This document shows, in pieces, positions 25,856-35,441 of a stretch of 64,000 nucleotides of DNA; positions within the stretch are counted from its first letter, which is position 1, and each line of letters begins with the position of its first letter. Both the position numbers and the translations under genes were made by a program. Source of the stretch: Methylocystis sp. ATCC 49242 (lineage in GTDB: Bacteria; Pseudomonadota; Alphaproteobacteria; Rhizobiales; Beijerinckiaceae); NCBI RefSeq assembly GCF_000188155.2, contig NZ_KE124774.1, positions 2,672,356 through 2,736,355 on the forward strand, read 5' to 3'. The notes beneath the pieces were generated by a model. That model ran no database searches. It was not told where the DNA came from and worked only from the letters and a program-made list of their open reading frames with translations.

Positions 25856-26917
25856 TCACAGATGAGCAATCATAGCGATTGCCTCGACGGCCTCGTCGAT
25901 TCCCGTTGGCTCCAGCGGAGGCGCGGGTTCCTGAACCAATAATCCCCTCAATGCCGCTCCCAGCGCCTTATCGGCGCTCGCGTAAGGGAGCGAGCTGAAG
26001 CGGGAATTGCGCTCGGCCCATTCGACCAGAAAGGGCGTCTCCGGCCAGTCGGGACGCGTCAACATGAGCATTCGCGCTCCGTTGCAGGCCGCCTCGACGA
26101 GCGTGCTGTAACCATCCTTGGCGATCACGGCGTCGACCGAGGCCAGAATGTCGATGAAGGGTATGGGCAGGTCGGCCGCGCAAGCCGCGTTGGCGACCGT
26201 CGCCTCCCAGCGGTGTTGCACGATCCAGAAAATATCTGGATCCTGAGGCAGAGGCAGCGCATGTGCGCCCGGCACGCCGCCGAATGTGACGAGGACGAGG
26301 CGTTGTCCAGCGCCGAGCCCGAGGCGCGCGCGCATCTCATCGCCGCGTCGCGCGCCTATTCGCCCGATCGGACCGATCGAACGCCGGTTGCCGAGATATG
26401 TCATTGGCATATGCGGCGCAGGCTGAAGAAACACGGCGGCGGACTGATAGGCCGCCTCGATTTGTTCCGCGATCCTGTCGCCGCTGGCGCAATAGGCGGC
26501 GCGCATGTCGAGCCAGTTGAGACAGCACAGGCCGACCGCAGGAATCGACAGGCGCGCAGCGGCGGCGAGGCTCGCATAGGGTATGTTCGAGACCAGGAGA
26601 TCGGGCCGCAGCGACGCAAGCGCGTCAGCGCGGGACGCCACATGTCTCTCCCAATCCGCGTGGAAATCCCGATAGGCTGCCGCAACTGCCTCGCGGTCGA
26701 TCGCGAGCGGTCCCTTCATCAGAAGCGAAGGCTCCGCCGGCAGTGGGGCGCATTCGATCGGTTCGCCGATAAAATCCGCAACGACTTGCGGGGAATACGC
26801 CGTTCGCAAAATGATCTGCGCATCCCGATATCTCGCACGCAATCGCGCGAGGACCGTGGCTGTTTGTGACAAATGTCCGAGACCATGTCCCGAAACATCG
26901 ACGACGATTCTTTTCAC
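25856..26917 (-). CDS. GT-B fold glycosyltransferase (MurG/UGT-like)
   Basis: 353 residues, GTG start at 26917 (MKRIVVDVSGHGLGHLSQ). The N-terminal GHGLGHLSQ loop and C-terminal VIAKDGYSTLVEAACNGARM are the acceptor- and donor-binding signatures of GT-B enzymes that use nucleotide sugars. No signal peptide or membrane helix; probably cytosolic at the membrane face. Its substrate is unknown. It is divergent from the RND efflux operon. Confidence 0.75.
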   Translation of the reverse strand: MKRIVVDVSGHGLGHLSQTATVLARLRARYRDAQIILRTAYSPQVVADFIGEPIECAPLPAEPSLLMKGPLAIDREAVAAAYRDFHADWERHVASRADALASLRPDLLVSNIPYASLAAAARLSIPAVGLCCLNWLDMRAAYCASGDRIAEQIEAAYQSAAVFLQPAPHMPMTYLGNRRSIGPIGRIGARRGDEMRARLGLGAGQRLVLVTFGGVPGAHALPLPQDPDIFWIVQHRWEATVANAACAADLPIPFIDILASVDAVIAKDGYSTLVEAACNGARMLMLTRPDWPETPFLVEWAERNSRFSSLPYASADKALGAALRGLLVQEPAPPLEPTGIDEAVEAIAMIAHL

Positions 26918-27324
26918 GTGCTCCGCCCGATTTTTTGTCGATACGCCCGCGCATGAGCCGCGCGGGCGCCGTGAAGCGTGACCATAAGAGCCTGCATGGC
27001 AAATATGATGAAAATGGAAATGTCATGTCGCCTGCCGACGGCGCGTCTCGTCTCCGCCACATTTTTCGCGAATGCAGGAACCCGTTTCTGCGAATGCGCT
27101 TCAGGAGCATATTGGAGAAGACAGACTGCGTGTCGCGAACCGAATGGATTTGCGACGGCCCGCTCGCGCGATCATTTTGGGCGACAGACGCGTTGGGCGA
27201 CAGACGCGGCGCCTTGCGCCGCCACAGCCGCCGCGACGTAGACGTCGGTCGCCGACTGTCCTACGTTCCGGCAAATGATTCACTCGCCCCTCGCTGGCGC
27301 GTCCATTCTACGATGAGGACGCCG
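26918..27324. other. Divergent intergenic region
   Basis: 407 bases between the leftward glycosyltransferase and the rightward efflux operon. A frame in phase with the adaptor protein is open through it but reads as low-quality, Arg/Ala-rich sequence. No adjacent regulator gene and no clear operator seen. Confidence 0.35.
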
Positions 27325-28500
27325 ATGACACTTGCGCGCCTGAGAGCGTCTCCGCGCGTCGCCTGGCTTCTTACCGGCTTGTGCGGCGCCGCCGCGGCCG
27401 CCGCCTACGCCCTCTCGGGCGGCGCGCAGAACGGCGCTGCGCCGCCGCCGCCCCCGCCCGCGGTCACAACCGCGCATCCTGTATCCGAGACGGTTCCGCG
27501 CTGGGACGAATACACGGGGCGTTTCGAGGCGTCGCAGCGGGTCGAGGTGCGGCCGCGCGTCTCAGGCGCCATCGACAAGATCAATTTCACCGACGGTCAG
27601 CTCGTGAAGGCCGGCGATCTCCTCTTCACCATCGATCCGAGGCCTTATCAGATCGCCGTCGACAGCGCGCGCGCCGAGGTCGCCCGCTCCCAGGCGCAAT
27701 CGGCGATGCTGTCCAAGGATCTCGCGCGCGGCGAATCTCTTGTTCCCGGCGGCGCCATCACCCGGCGCGACGTCGAGCAGCGCCGCGGCGGCTCGGACTC
27801 CGCCAGAGCGCAACTGCTCGGCGCGGAAGCCGCGCTGCGCAACGCCGAGCTCAACCTCGAATGGACCCAGCTGCGCGCGCCGATTTCCGGCCGCATCTCG
27901 GACCGGCGCATCGACATCGGCAATCTGGTTCAGGCGGGAACGAGCCTGCTCACCACGATCGTGAAGCTCGATCCTATCCATTTCGTTTTCGACATGTCGG
28001 AGGCCGACTATCTTCGCCACGCGCGCGCGAATGCGGAACGCCAGCGGGAGAAGCCGGGCGCGCCGACGCTCGCCTTCGTGCGCCTCGCTGACGAGACCGA
28101 ATGGAAACGCGCGGGCGCCGTCGACTTCATGGACAATCAGCTCAATCCGCGCTCCGGCACCATCCGCGTCCGCGCCGTGCTCGACAACAAGGATTTGCTC
28201 CTTACCCCCGGCGCCTTCGGACGCGTTCGCGTCAGTGGCGGCGAGGTTGCGGCGCTGCTCGTGCCAGACGCCGCGATCGCCTCCGATCAGGTCAGCAAGA
28301 TCGTCTTCGTCGTCACGCCGGATCTGAAAGTCGCTGCGAAGCCCGTGACGCTCGGGCAGCTGCACAAGGGCTTGCGCGTCGTGCTTTCGGGACTCGACGC
28401 AAACGATAACGTGATCATCGGCGGCGTCGCCAATCCGATGGTGAGGCCCGGCGCCTTGGTCGCGCCCACGCAGGGCGTCATCGCGTCGAAGACCAGATAA
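27325..28500 (+). CDS. RND efflux periplasmic adaptor (AcrA/MexE family)
   Basis: About 391 residues from ATG at 27325, chosen because GAGGA lies 5 bases upstream; ATG 27313 is possible. Signal-anchor-like hydrophobic stretch (VAWLLTGLCGAAAAAAYAL), a Pro-rich linker, then the lipoyl/barrel-sandwich domain (VEVRPRVSGAIDKINFTDGQLVKAG), a coiled coil (SAQSAMLSKDLARGE region), and beta-barrel domain (APISGRISDRRIDIGNLVQAG). It links the inner-membrane pump to an outer-membrane channel. 16 bases before the pump gene, so one operon. Confidence 0.93.
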   Translation: MTLARLRASPRVAWLLTGLCGAAAAAAYALSGGAQNGAAPPPPPPAVTTAHPVSETVPRWDEYTGRFEASQRVEVRPRVSGAIDKINFTDGQLVKAGDLLFTIDPRPYQIAVDSARAEVARSQAQSAMLSKDLARGESLVPGGAITRRDVEQRRGGSDSARAQLLGAEAALRNAELNLEWTQLRAPISGRISDRRIDIGNLVQAGTSLLTTIVKLDPIHFVFDMSEADYLRHARANAERQREKPGAPTLAFVRLADETEWKRAGAVDFMDNQLNPRSGTIRVRAVLDNKDLLLTPGAFGRVRVSGGEVAALLVPDAAIASDQVSKIVFVVTPDLKVAAKPVTLGQLHKGLRVVLSGLDANDNVIIGGVANPMVRPGALVAPTQGVIASKTR

Positions 28501-28516
28501 AGACGAAAGACGCGAC

Positions 28517-31500
28517 ATGCGCTTTCCGCATTTCTTCATCGAAAGACCGATCTTCGCCGCCGTGCTCTCGGTGCTGCTCACCATCGCCGGCGCAATCGCG
28601 CAACGTTCGTTGCCGGTTTCGGAATATCCGGAAATCGCGCCGCCGACGGTCAACATCACCGCCACCTATCCCGGCGCCTCGGCGGAGGTGATTGCGCAGA
28701 CCGTCGCCTCGCCCATCGAGCAGGAGGTGAATGGCGTCGACGACATGCTCTATATCGCCTCGCAATCGACGGGCGACGGCCTGCTGTCGATAAACGTCGT
28801 GTTCAAAACCGGCGTCAACATCGACCTTGCGCAGGTGCTCGTGCAGAACCGCGTGGCCATTGCGACGCCGCGCCTGCCGGAAGAGGTGCAGCGGTTCGGC
28901 GTGGTGGTGAAGAAGGCGTCGCCCGACCTGATGATGGTCGTACATCTCGTTTCGCCCGACGGTTCGCGCAGCCAGCAGTATATTTCCAATTACGCCACGC
29001 TCTATGTGCGCGACATTCTCGCGCGCCTCGAAGGCGTCGGCGACGTTCGCGTCTTCGGCGCGCGCGATTACTCGATGCGCGTCTGGCTCGATCCCGAAAA
29101 AATCGCGGCGCGCGGGATGACGGCGGGAGAAGTGATCGCCGCTTTGCGCGCGGCCAATCTGCAGGTTGCGGCGGGCGCCATCAACCAGCCGCCGGCGGGG
29201 TCGGCTGGAGCCTTCCAGCTTTCGGTGCGCACGCTCGGGCGACTGACGGATGCGGCGGAGTTTTCCGACATCGTGCTGCGCGCCGACGCAGACGGCCAGG
29301 TGCGGCTGCGCGACGTCGCGCGCGTCGAGATCGGCGCGCAGGATTATACGGTCAACGCCTATCTGAACCGCGATCCCGCGACCGCCATGGCGATCTTTCA
29401 GAAGCCCGGCTCCAACGCGCTGGCGACCGCCGAGGCGGTCAAGGCGGCGATGATCGAGGCCAGGAAGCAGTTCCCGGCCGGGCTCGATTATTCGGTGGTC
29501 TACAATCCGACGGAATTCATCCAGCAGTCGGTCGACGAGGTTGTGCGCACGCTGGGCGAAGCGATCATCCTCGTGGTCTTCGTCGTCATACTGTTCCTTC
29601 AGACATGGCGCGCGGCGGTCATCCCGGTCATCGCCATTCCCGTCTCGCTGATCGGCAGTTTCGCGATCATGAAACTCGTCGGCCTGACCTTCAACACGCT
29701 CTCGCTCTTCGGATTGGTGCTCGCGATCGGCATCGTGGTGGACGACGCGATCGTCGTCGTCGAAAATGTCGAGCGCTATCTGGACCACGGCATGACGCCG
29801 AAGGAAGCCGCGCACAAGACGATGGACGAGGTCGGCGGCGCGTTGATCGCCATCGCGCTGGTGCTCTGCGCCGTGTTCATCCCCGTCGCCTACATCACCG
29901 GGCTGCAGGGCGCGTTCTACAAGCAGTTCGCCATCACCATCGCCACCGCGACGCTGATTTCCGCCTTCGTGTCGCTGACGCTTTCTCCGGCGATGGCCGC
30001 GGTCCTGCTGAAGCCGCGCAGCGAGGAAAAAGAGGCTACCGGTCGCCTCGCGGTCGTGATGCGCCCGATCGACGTGTTTTTCGAGCGTTTCAACCGCCTC
30101 TTCGAGAATCTCTCCAGCCGCTACGGCGAGTTCACGGCGCGGATGGTTCGCGTCGGCCTGGCCTCGCTCGTGATCTATGGCGCGTTGATTGGCGTCGCGA
30201 TCGAGCTTCTGCGAATCACGCCGACGGGCCTCGTGCCGTCGCTCGATCGCGGCTATCTCATCGCGGCCTTTCAGCTGCCGCCCGGCGCGTCGCTGGAGCG
30301 CACGGACGCCGTGATCCGCGAGGCGACGGAAATCATCCTGAAGCGGCGGGGCGTCGCCGACAGCGTCGTCTTCGCAGGCTTCGACGGCGCGACCTTCACC
30401 AATGCGCCCAACGCCGGCGTGATTTTCGTGCGGCTCGACTCCTTCGAGGATCGGCGCAAGGCCGGCCTGACCTCGGAGGCGATCGAGGCGGATGTGCGCA
30501 CGGCGCTTGCGCCGATCAAGGACGCCTTCGTCTTCGTGCTGGCCCCGCCTGCCGTGCCGGGGATCGGCACGGGCGGCGGACTCAAGGGCTATGTGCAGGA
30601 CCGCGGCGGGCACAGTCTCGCGGAGCTGGAAGGCGCGACCTGGGCGCTCGCCGGACCGCTGATGCATACGCCCGGCGTCACACAGGCTTTCACGCTGTTC
30701 AACACGCATACGCCGCAGATTTTCGCCGACATCGACCGCACCAAGGCGGAAATGATCGGCGTGCCGATCTCGCGCGTCTTCGAGACCATGTCGATCTATC
30801 TCGGCTCGATCTTCGTCAATGACTTCAATATCCTTGGGCGCACCTATCGCGTGATGGCGCAGGCTGACAGCCCCTATCGGCTGACGCTGAGCGACATCGC
30901 CAATCTCAAGACGCGAAGCGCCTCGGGCGATATGACGCCGCTCGGCGCGATCGCGACCTTCCGCGACGCCACGGGGCCATTCCGCGTGCCGCGTTACAAT
31001 CTCTATCCGGCGGCCGAGCTGCAGCTCGATCTTCAGCATGGCGTTTCTTCCGGCCAGGGCATCGCCATGGTGGAGAAGATCGCGGCTGAAAAATTGCCAC
31101 AAGGTTACGGCTTCGAATGGACCGAGATCGCGTTGCAAGAGAAGCTCGCCGGCAACACGGCGGGCCTCGCTTTCGGCCTCGCCGTCGTTTTCGTCTTTCT
31201 GCTTCTCGCCGCGCTCTATGAAAGCGTGACGCTTCCGCTTGCGGTCATCCTCATCGTGCCGATGTGCGTTCTGGCGGCGATGACCGGCGTAACGATGCGT
31301 GGACTCGACCGCAACATTCTCGTCGAGATCGGCCTCGTCGTGCTCATTGGCCTCGCGGCGAAAAACGCCATTCTCATCGTCGAATTCGCGAGGCAGGGAG
31401 AGGAGGAAGGCAAGGACAGATTCACGGCCTCGATCGAGGCCGCGCGCACGCGCCTGCGCCCGATCCTGATGACGTCCCTCGCCTTCGTTCTCGGCGTTCT

Positions 31501-31660
31501 GCCGCTCGTCGTCTCGCATGGCGCTGGCGCGGAAATGCGCCAGTCGCTCGGCGTCGCCGTGTTCAGCGGCATGATCGGCGTCACCTTCTTCGGCCTGATC
31601 TTCACGCCGATCTTTTACGCGCTCGTTCGCGCGATCAAGCTTGAGCCGTGGCGGAAATAG
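28517..31660 (+). CDS. RND efflux pump, inner-membrane permease (AcrB/MexF family)
   Basis: 1047 residues, the normal length for a hydrophobic/amphiphilic efflux (HAE1) pump. Starts MRFPHFFIERPIFAAVLS. Twelve membrane helices in two sets; TM4 carries the proton-relay acidic pair in GIVVDDAIVVVENVE. Porter domain motifs such as SEYPEIAPPTVNITATYPGA are present, and the second half repeats the fold (LIGLAAKNAILIVEFARQ). A proton-driven exporter of drugs, solvents or lipids. No outer-membrane factor gene follows, so it must use one encoded elsewhere. Confidence 0.96.
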   Translation: MRFPHFFIERPIFAAVLSVLLTIAGAIAQRSLPVSEYPEIAPPTVNITATYPGASAEVIAQTVASPIEQEVNGVDDMLYIASQSTGDGLLSINVVFKTGVNIDLAQVLVQNRVAIATPRLPEEVQRFGVVVKKASPDLMMVVHLVSPDGSRSQQYISNYATLYVRDILARLEGVGDVRVFGARDYSMRVWLDPEKIAARGMTAGEVIAALRAANLQVAAGAINQPPAGSAGAFQLSVRTLGRLTDAAEFSDIVLRADADGQVRLRDVARVEIGAQDYTVNAYLNRDPATAMAIFQKPGSNALATAEAVKAAMIEARKQFPAGLDYSVVYNPTEFIQQSVDEVVRTLGEAIILVVFVVILFLQTWRAAVIPVIAIPVSLIGSFAIMKLVGLTFNTLSLFGLVLAIGIVVDDAIVVVENVERYLDHGMTPKEAAHKTMDEVGGALIAIALVLCAVFIPVAYITGLQGAFYKQFAITIATATLISAFVSLTLSPAMAAVLLKPRSEEKEATGRLAVVMRPIDVFFERFNRLFENLSSRYGEFTARMVRVGLASLVIYGALIGVAIELLRITPTGLVPSLDRGYLIAAFQLPPGASLERTDAVIREATEIILKRRGVADSVVFAGFDGATFTNAPNAGVIFVRLDSFEDRRKAGLTSEAIEADVRTALAPIKDAFVFVLAPPAVPGIGTGGGLKGYVQDRGGHSLAELEGATWALAGPLMHTPGVTQAFTLFNTHTPQIFADIDRTKAEMIGVPISRVFETMSIYLGSIFVNDFNILGRTYRVMAQADSPYRLTLSDIANLKTRSASGDMTPLGAIATFRDATGPFRVPRYNLYPAAELQLDLQHGVSSGQGIAMVEKIAAEKLPQGYGFEWTEIALQEKLAGNTAGLAFGLAVVFVFLLLAALYESVTLPLAVILIVPMCVLAAMTGVTMRGLDRNILVEIGLVVLIGLAAKNAILIVEFARQGEEEGKDRFTASIEAARTRLRPILMTSLAFVLGVLPLVVSHGAGAEMRQSLGVAVFSGMIGVTFFGLIFTPIFYALVRAIKLEPWRK

Positions 31661-31756
31661 GCCGCACGCGCTTCAGCGCCGCCTGAAATAGCTTGCGCGT
31701 GGCGATGTTTCGTTTTCTGATGCCGGCTCCCTCAACTGCAGCGCCAAAAGACTTTC

Positions 31757-32065
31757 ATGAGCCGCGATGTGGATGTTTTGAGGCGGCTCCTTCTTGAACT
31801 TGAGAAAGAGCAGCGCTCGCCGCCCGAGCCGATCTTCGTGCCGCTCGACGATTTCGCACGTACGCTGGACAAATCCACCGATGAGGTCGGGGAAGCGCTC
31901 GATCTGCTTCTGGGTCTCGAGTTCATCGACGGACCCGGCGCCTACAAGGACGCCTGGCTCTTCCGCAAACTGACGCGTCGGGGCGTCCAGCTTCTCGACG
32001 CGATCCGGGACACGGACGAGTGGTCGAAGGTGAAGGACGCCTACAACGTCTTCCTGGAGCCCTGA
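31757..32065 (+). CDS. DUF2513-like small protein
   Basis: 102 residues: MSRDVDVLRRLLLELEKEQ at the start and LTRRGVQLLDAIRDTDEWSKVKDA at the end fit the DUF2513 family (winged-helix-like proteins often found in prophages and accessory regions). 96 bases after the efflux pump; its end overlaps the convergent acyl-modifying gene by 25 bases. Role unknown. Confidence 0.7.
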   Translation: MSRDVDVLRRLLLELEKEQRSPPEPIFVPLDDFARTLDKSTDEVGEALDLLLGLEFIDGPGAYKDAWLFRKLTRRGVQLLDAIRDTDEWSKVKDAYNVFLEP

Positions 32066-33033
32066 CGCCAAGCGTCCATTTTCGCGCGCCTCCAGGCGTC
32101 GAAGCGCTTGCGCCGGCCGCGCATGGCCTGTCGAATTTCAGTCCATCGCAGATTGAAGCGATCATTGGGCGGGAGCGCCATGTAACGCTCGGCGATCTGC
32201 GTGACGACGATGTCGGGCCGCGCGCGCCTGACGAAGCGCCAGTCGACATTGGCCGACCAGACGAATTCGAGTTCGGCGACGGTTTCGGCAAGAAGCGCGG
32301 TCAGCAGATAGGGTCCTGCGCTCGAGAATGAATCGCCGAAAAGCACGACCTTGCAGCGGTTCGCAGCCTGGGGATTTCGAAATGTCGCGTGACAGCCGAC
32401 ATGTATCTCACCGCCGAATTCGGGCGTTTCGAGCAGGCGCACCACTGCGTTTTCACGGACGCGGCTTGCGTCCTTGAGCCATGTGACCTCGCGAATGGCC
32501 TCCCACCTCTGCGGCGCGAGCTTCGAGCCGAGGTCCATCAATTTCTTGAAGTCGCGAAAGGGCCGCATGACCAGTTCGTCATTGCGCTGCAGGCCAATCG
32601 CTTCGCACAGCGTTTCATAAGCGAGCAGGCACCCGATCGGCGTCCAATGCGTGTCGGTTCGCCAGTAAAGATCGACCTTGTCGCGATATTCCCGCATGGG
32701 CGAAACGAGATCGACCCATCCAAAGGCGCCCGCTTCGCCTTCGAATAGCTGCGCGAGGCGAATGACGGGCGCAAGCTCCGGATCGACCAGCGGCTCCGCC
32801 TGCTTGTGTCCATAGATCGTCAGCTTCTCGGGCGCGACGACATGGGCAAATCGCGCGCCGAGTTCGTGGCTGCGACGTTCCCGCTCGATAATGGCGTCGC
32901 GCCACGGCAACAGCGCCTCGTCCGGCAGATGCCCGCCGTCCCGCTGGTAGAGCGTGGTGACGAAATTCGTGCCGCCGGTGAGGAACAGCCACCCTTCCCG
33001 GCCGCGATGGACGAGGAGACTTGCGTCGGTCAT
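32041..33033 (-). CDS. AlgX/AlgJ-like SGNH protein (polysaccharide O-acetylation type)
   Basis: 330 residues from ATG at 33033, which overlaps the upstream stop (ATGA). Seen: the catalytic-type DTHWTPIGCLLAYE (Asp-x-His) and VVLFGDSFSSAG (Ser nucleophile block), plus an N-terminal LVHRGREGWLFLTGG typical of AlgX/AlgJ N-termini. These proteins transfer acetyl groups to exported polysaccharides. No clear signal peptide from this start, so a cytosolic or unconventional location is possible. Paired with the methyltransferase gene upstream. Confidence 0.75.
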   Translation of the reverse strand: MTDASLLVHRGREGWLFLTGGTNFVTTLYQRDGGHLPDEALLPWRDAIIERERRSHELGARFAHVVAPEKLTIYGHKQAEPLVDPELAPVIRLAQLFEGEAGAFGWVDLVSPMREYRDKVDLYWRTDTHWTPIGCLLAYETLCEAIGLQRNDELVMRPFRDFKKLMDLGSKLAPQRWEAIREVTWLKDASRVRENAVVRLLETPEFGGEIHVGCHATFRNPQAANRCKVVLFGDSFSSAGPYLLTALLAETVAELEFVWSANVDWRFVRRARPDIVVTQIAERYMALPPNDRFNLRWTEIRQAMRGRRKRFDAWRRAKMDAWRQGSRKTL

Positions 33034-34211
33034 CGCGGGCCGCGAGGCTCCAGCGCCGCCGCTGGCGGATTTTCCGACGTCGACACGACCGCGCCCGCCA
33101 TGGGCTTGCGCGCGTGAAGAATTGTCGCCGCAGCGAGTTCGAACTGTTTTTCCATCGGCAAATCGCGCGCCCAGGGTTTCTCCAGCATGGGCCCCGGAAA
33201 GGCGACGAGGTCCGACACGCGAAGACGCATGAATTCCTTGCGCAGGGCAGGCGAAAGACCTTCCGACCATGACCGCAGCTGCCAGGCGACGGCCCAGATC
33301 GGATGTGTGGCCGGCGTCACCTCCTGACGCTCGATCGTCAGGAGAGATTCGAACAGCGTGCGCAATCCCTCATGGGTCATGTTGAAATAATGGTGCGGGT
33401 AGCCATGGAGAGGCTGCAAAAATGGCACGCAGCATTTCAGCCAGGCCCCCGGCTTCAGAACGCGTGCGATTTCCCGCGCGCATTTGAACGGGTCCTTGAC
33501 GTGTTCAAGGACCGCAATCGAAATGACGCCGTCAAAGGAAGAGTCCTTGAAGGGCAGTCGATCGGCGACGCCGATCACGTCGGTCGTCGGATAGTCCATG
33601 ACCTCGAAATTGACGACATTGCTGTAGTAGACGGGCCGGTAGCCGGCGCCGACGTCGAGAATCAGACCGTCCTTATGGCGCCTGATCAACTCGATGGTTT
33701 CGTCGTCATAGCCGTTTTCGCTGACCGGAATGCAGTCGGTCAGATCCTCCCGCAGACGGGTCGCGTCATCCAGGAAGCAGAATTTTCCGCCCGAATCGAG
33801 CGGCGTTTGCGGATCGATGAGCAGCGGCCGCAAAGCGGCGAGTTTTTTTTCGCGAATCGCGGGCAGATCGCTTTCGCGTTTCTGGCGCCGGCCCTGCAGC
33901 CTCCCCAGATTTTCGAAATGCGCGCGGCCGGAGGCGAATTTCCCCTCCTCCAGCGCCCGGCGCGCGTCGCGATTGGCGGCGAGATAGCGTTTCTCGTCGA
34001 AATTTTCGGCGGTCGCCCTCTCTTCGTCGGAGACTTTCTGCCGCCGGCCCTCGACGCGCCCGAATTTCTTGAAATGCGCCCAGCCGGACCGGACTCTCCC
34101 GAGCTTCACCGCCTCGGCCACGTCTGGATTGGCGGCAAGGTAGCAGGCTTCGTCGAAGGTGTCGTCGGTCGGCGACTCCTGCAAAGGCGTCGCCCGGAAG
34201 GGATTGTTCAT
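33030..34211 (-). CDS. SAM methyltransferase with N-terminal 'YLAANPDV' repeats
   Basis: About 393 residues from ATG 34211 (MNNPFRATPLQESP); ATG 34253 is possible. Two N-terminal repeats of about 55 residues (FDEACYLAANPDVAEAV ... HFKKFGRVEGRRQ and FDEKRYLAANRDARRAL ... HFENLGRLQGRRQ) precede a class I methyltransferase domain (LILDVGAGYRPVYYSN, SFDGVISIAVLEHVKDPFKC, ARVLKPGAWLKCCVP). The same kind of repeat occurs in the large glycosyltransferase at 42.8 kb. Probably methylates a sugar or glycan precursor. Confidence 0.8.
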   Translation of the reverse strand: MNNPFRATPLQESPTDDTFDEACYLAANPDVAEAVKLGRVRSGWAHFKKFGRVEGRRQKVSDEERATAENFDEKRYLAANRDARRALEEGKFASGRAHFENLGRLQGRRQKRESDLPAIREKKLAALRPLLIDPQTPLDSGGKFCFLDDATRLREDLTDCIPVSENGYDDETIELIRRHKDGLILDVGAGYRPVYYSNVVNFEVMDYPTTDVIGVADRLPFKDSSFDGVISIAVLEHVKDPFKCAREIARVLKPGAWLKCCVPFLQPLHGYPHHYFNMTHEGLRTLFESLLTIERQEVTPATHPIWAVAWQLRSWSEGLSPALRKEFMRLRVSDLVAFPGPMLEKPWARDLPMEKQFELAAATILHARKPMAGAVVSTSENPPAAALEPRGPR

Positions 34212-34406
34212 GAAAGGCGACCCATGGTTCGCAAGGGTGCGGTCTGATAACACATCTTGCCTGCGCGACGAAACGCCCGCTCAGGCGCCGCTCGAACACC
34301 GGAAGCGGGGCGGTGATGACGCTTGGCCTTTCGCGCCCGCAGGAATATTCTCGCGGTCGAGAGAATGGCGGCTGCGCCACATTCGACCTGTCGTGGAAAA
34401 GGACGC

Positions 34407-34673
34407 ATGCTGGACGAAGAACCGATAAAGGTCGAAGCTTTTTACCATTACGGCTACAAGGGACGCGACATGATTGCGATCATCGCCCCTTATCCAATGT
34501 CCGCGGACGCGGCCGAGATCATCGGGCGCACTGTGCTGGTCGGCTCGCGCCCCTATGAGGTGGCGGCAGTCGCGCGGCAGATCTCCGGCCCCATCGCCAA
34601 AGGGGAGCCGATCGGCATAGAAGCGCGCGCGGTCGCGACTGGCGCGGATGCACGAGAGCCGCGCGCTCGATGA
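34407..34673 (+). CDS. Small hypothetical protein, coupled to an SGNH-like gene
   Basis: 88 residues from ATG 34407 (AAGGA 7 bases upstream): MLDEEPIKVEAFYHYGYKG onward. Its TGA overlaps the next ATG. No family recognised; cytosolic by composition. It is the first gene of a three-gene rightward operon with two SGNH/GSCFA-type genes. Confidence 0.6.
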   Translation: MLDEEPIKVEAFYHYGYKGRDMIAIIAPYPMSADAAEIIGRTVLVGSRPYEVAAVARQISGPIAKGEPIGIEARAVATGADAREPRAR

Positions 34674-35422
34674 AGAAAGTGCTGGGCCTGGGACACAGCC
34701 ATGTCGTCGCTATCGCGAAGGGCTGTTACGAATTGCAGAACAAGCGCGTCAGGATCGGCGGCGCGCCTTTCACCTCGCGCTTTCTTTATCTTTACGATCC
34801 CGAGATCATGCCGACGGTTATCGTGGAAAACGACCAGCCGCGGCTGAACGCCAAGCTCGCCGGGATCATCGAGGAGGAGCGTCCTTCGGTCATCTTTCTG
34901 TCGATCGGCGGCAATGAACATATCGCGGTTTCGGTGGTTCAATCGAGCGAACGGATCGACTTCATCCTTGGGGAAAATCCCGATCTTGCGCTGGAGCCCG
35001 GCGCCACCGTTCTGACGGAGGCCGCGGTCCGCGAAACGATGCGCGACAAAATGGAGCCGACGCTGTCGGCCATTTCCGCCATAAGGGAGGCGACCAACGC
35101 GCCGCTCGTCTGCCTAGAGCCGCCGCCGCCGCTGCCGGATTCGCAGATTCTGGCTTACCCTAAAGAGTTTTTCCGCAAGTCGTTCGATCCTGACAAGCTG
35201 TCCACGGAACTCTTCAGATACAAAATGTGGCGCGTGCAAAGCTGGCTCTACCGAGAGATTTGCGCGCGGCGCAAAATCATCTTCGTGCCCGCTCCCGATG
35301 AATTCATCACGCCGTCCGGCATGCTGGCGCAGGAGGCATGGGGCGGAGACGCGACACACGCAAATGTTTTGTTCGGGAAAGCCATGGTCGAACGGGCGAT
35401 CCGCGTCCTCGGCGCTCAGTGA
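34670..35422 (+). CDS. SGNH-hydrolase-like protein
   Basis: 250 residues: KKVLGLGHSHVVAIAKGCYE (block I, GxGHS in place of GDS), LSIGGNEH (block III GxN), and WGGDATHANVLFG (DxxH, block V). The core fits an SGNH fold although the usual Ser lies in GHSH. Such proteins esterify or de-esterify glycans. Sits between the small coupled gene and the GSCFA gene. Confidence 0.65.
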   Translation: MKKVLGLGHSHVVAIAKGCYELQNKRVRIGGAPFTSRFLYLYDPEIMPTVIVENDQPRLNAKLAGIIEEERPSVIFLSIGGNEHIAVSVVQSSERIDFILGENPDLALEPGATVLTEAAVRETMRDKMEPTLSAISAIREATNAPLVCLEPPPPLPDSQILAYPKEFFRKSFDPDKLSTELFRYKMWRVQSWLYREICARRKIIFVPAPDEFITPSGMLAQEAWGGDATHANVLFGKAMVERAIRVLGAQ

Positions 35423-35441
35423 ACATACGGCGAATGAGACG

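Noticed and set aside
25518-25859. 113-codon minus-strand frame running into the IS21-family end
   Set aside because: Crosses the insertion border and has no recognisable motif; at best a remnant.
27562-28665. 367-codon frame on the minus strand
   Set aside because: Antisense to the adaptor protein gene.
28478-31519. 1013-codon open frame on the minus strand
   Set aside because: Antisense to the RND pump gene; Arg/His/Asp-rich composition typical of the reverse of GC-rich coding DNA, and no domain.
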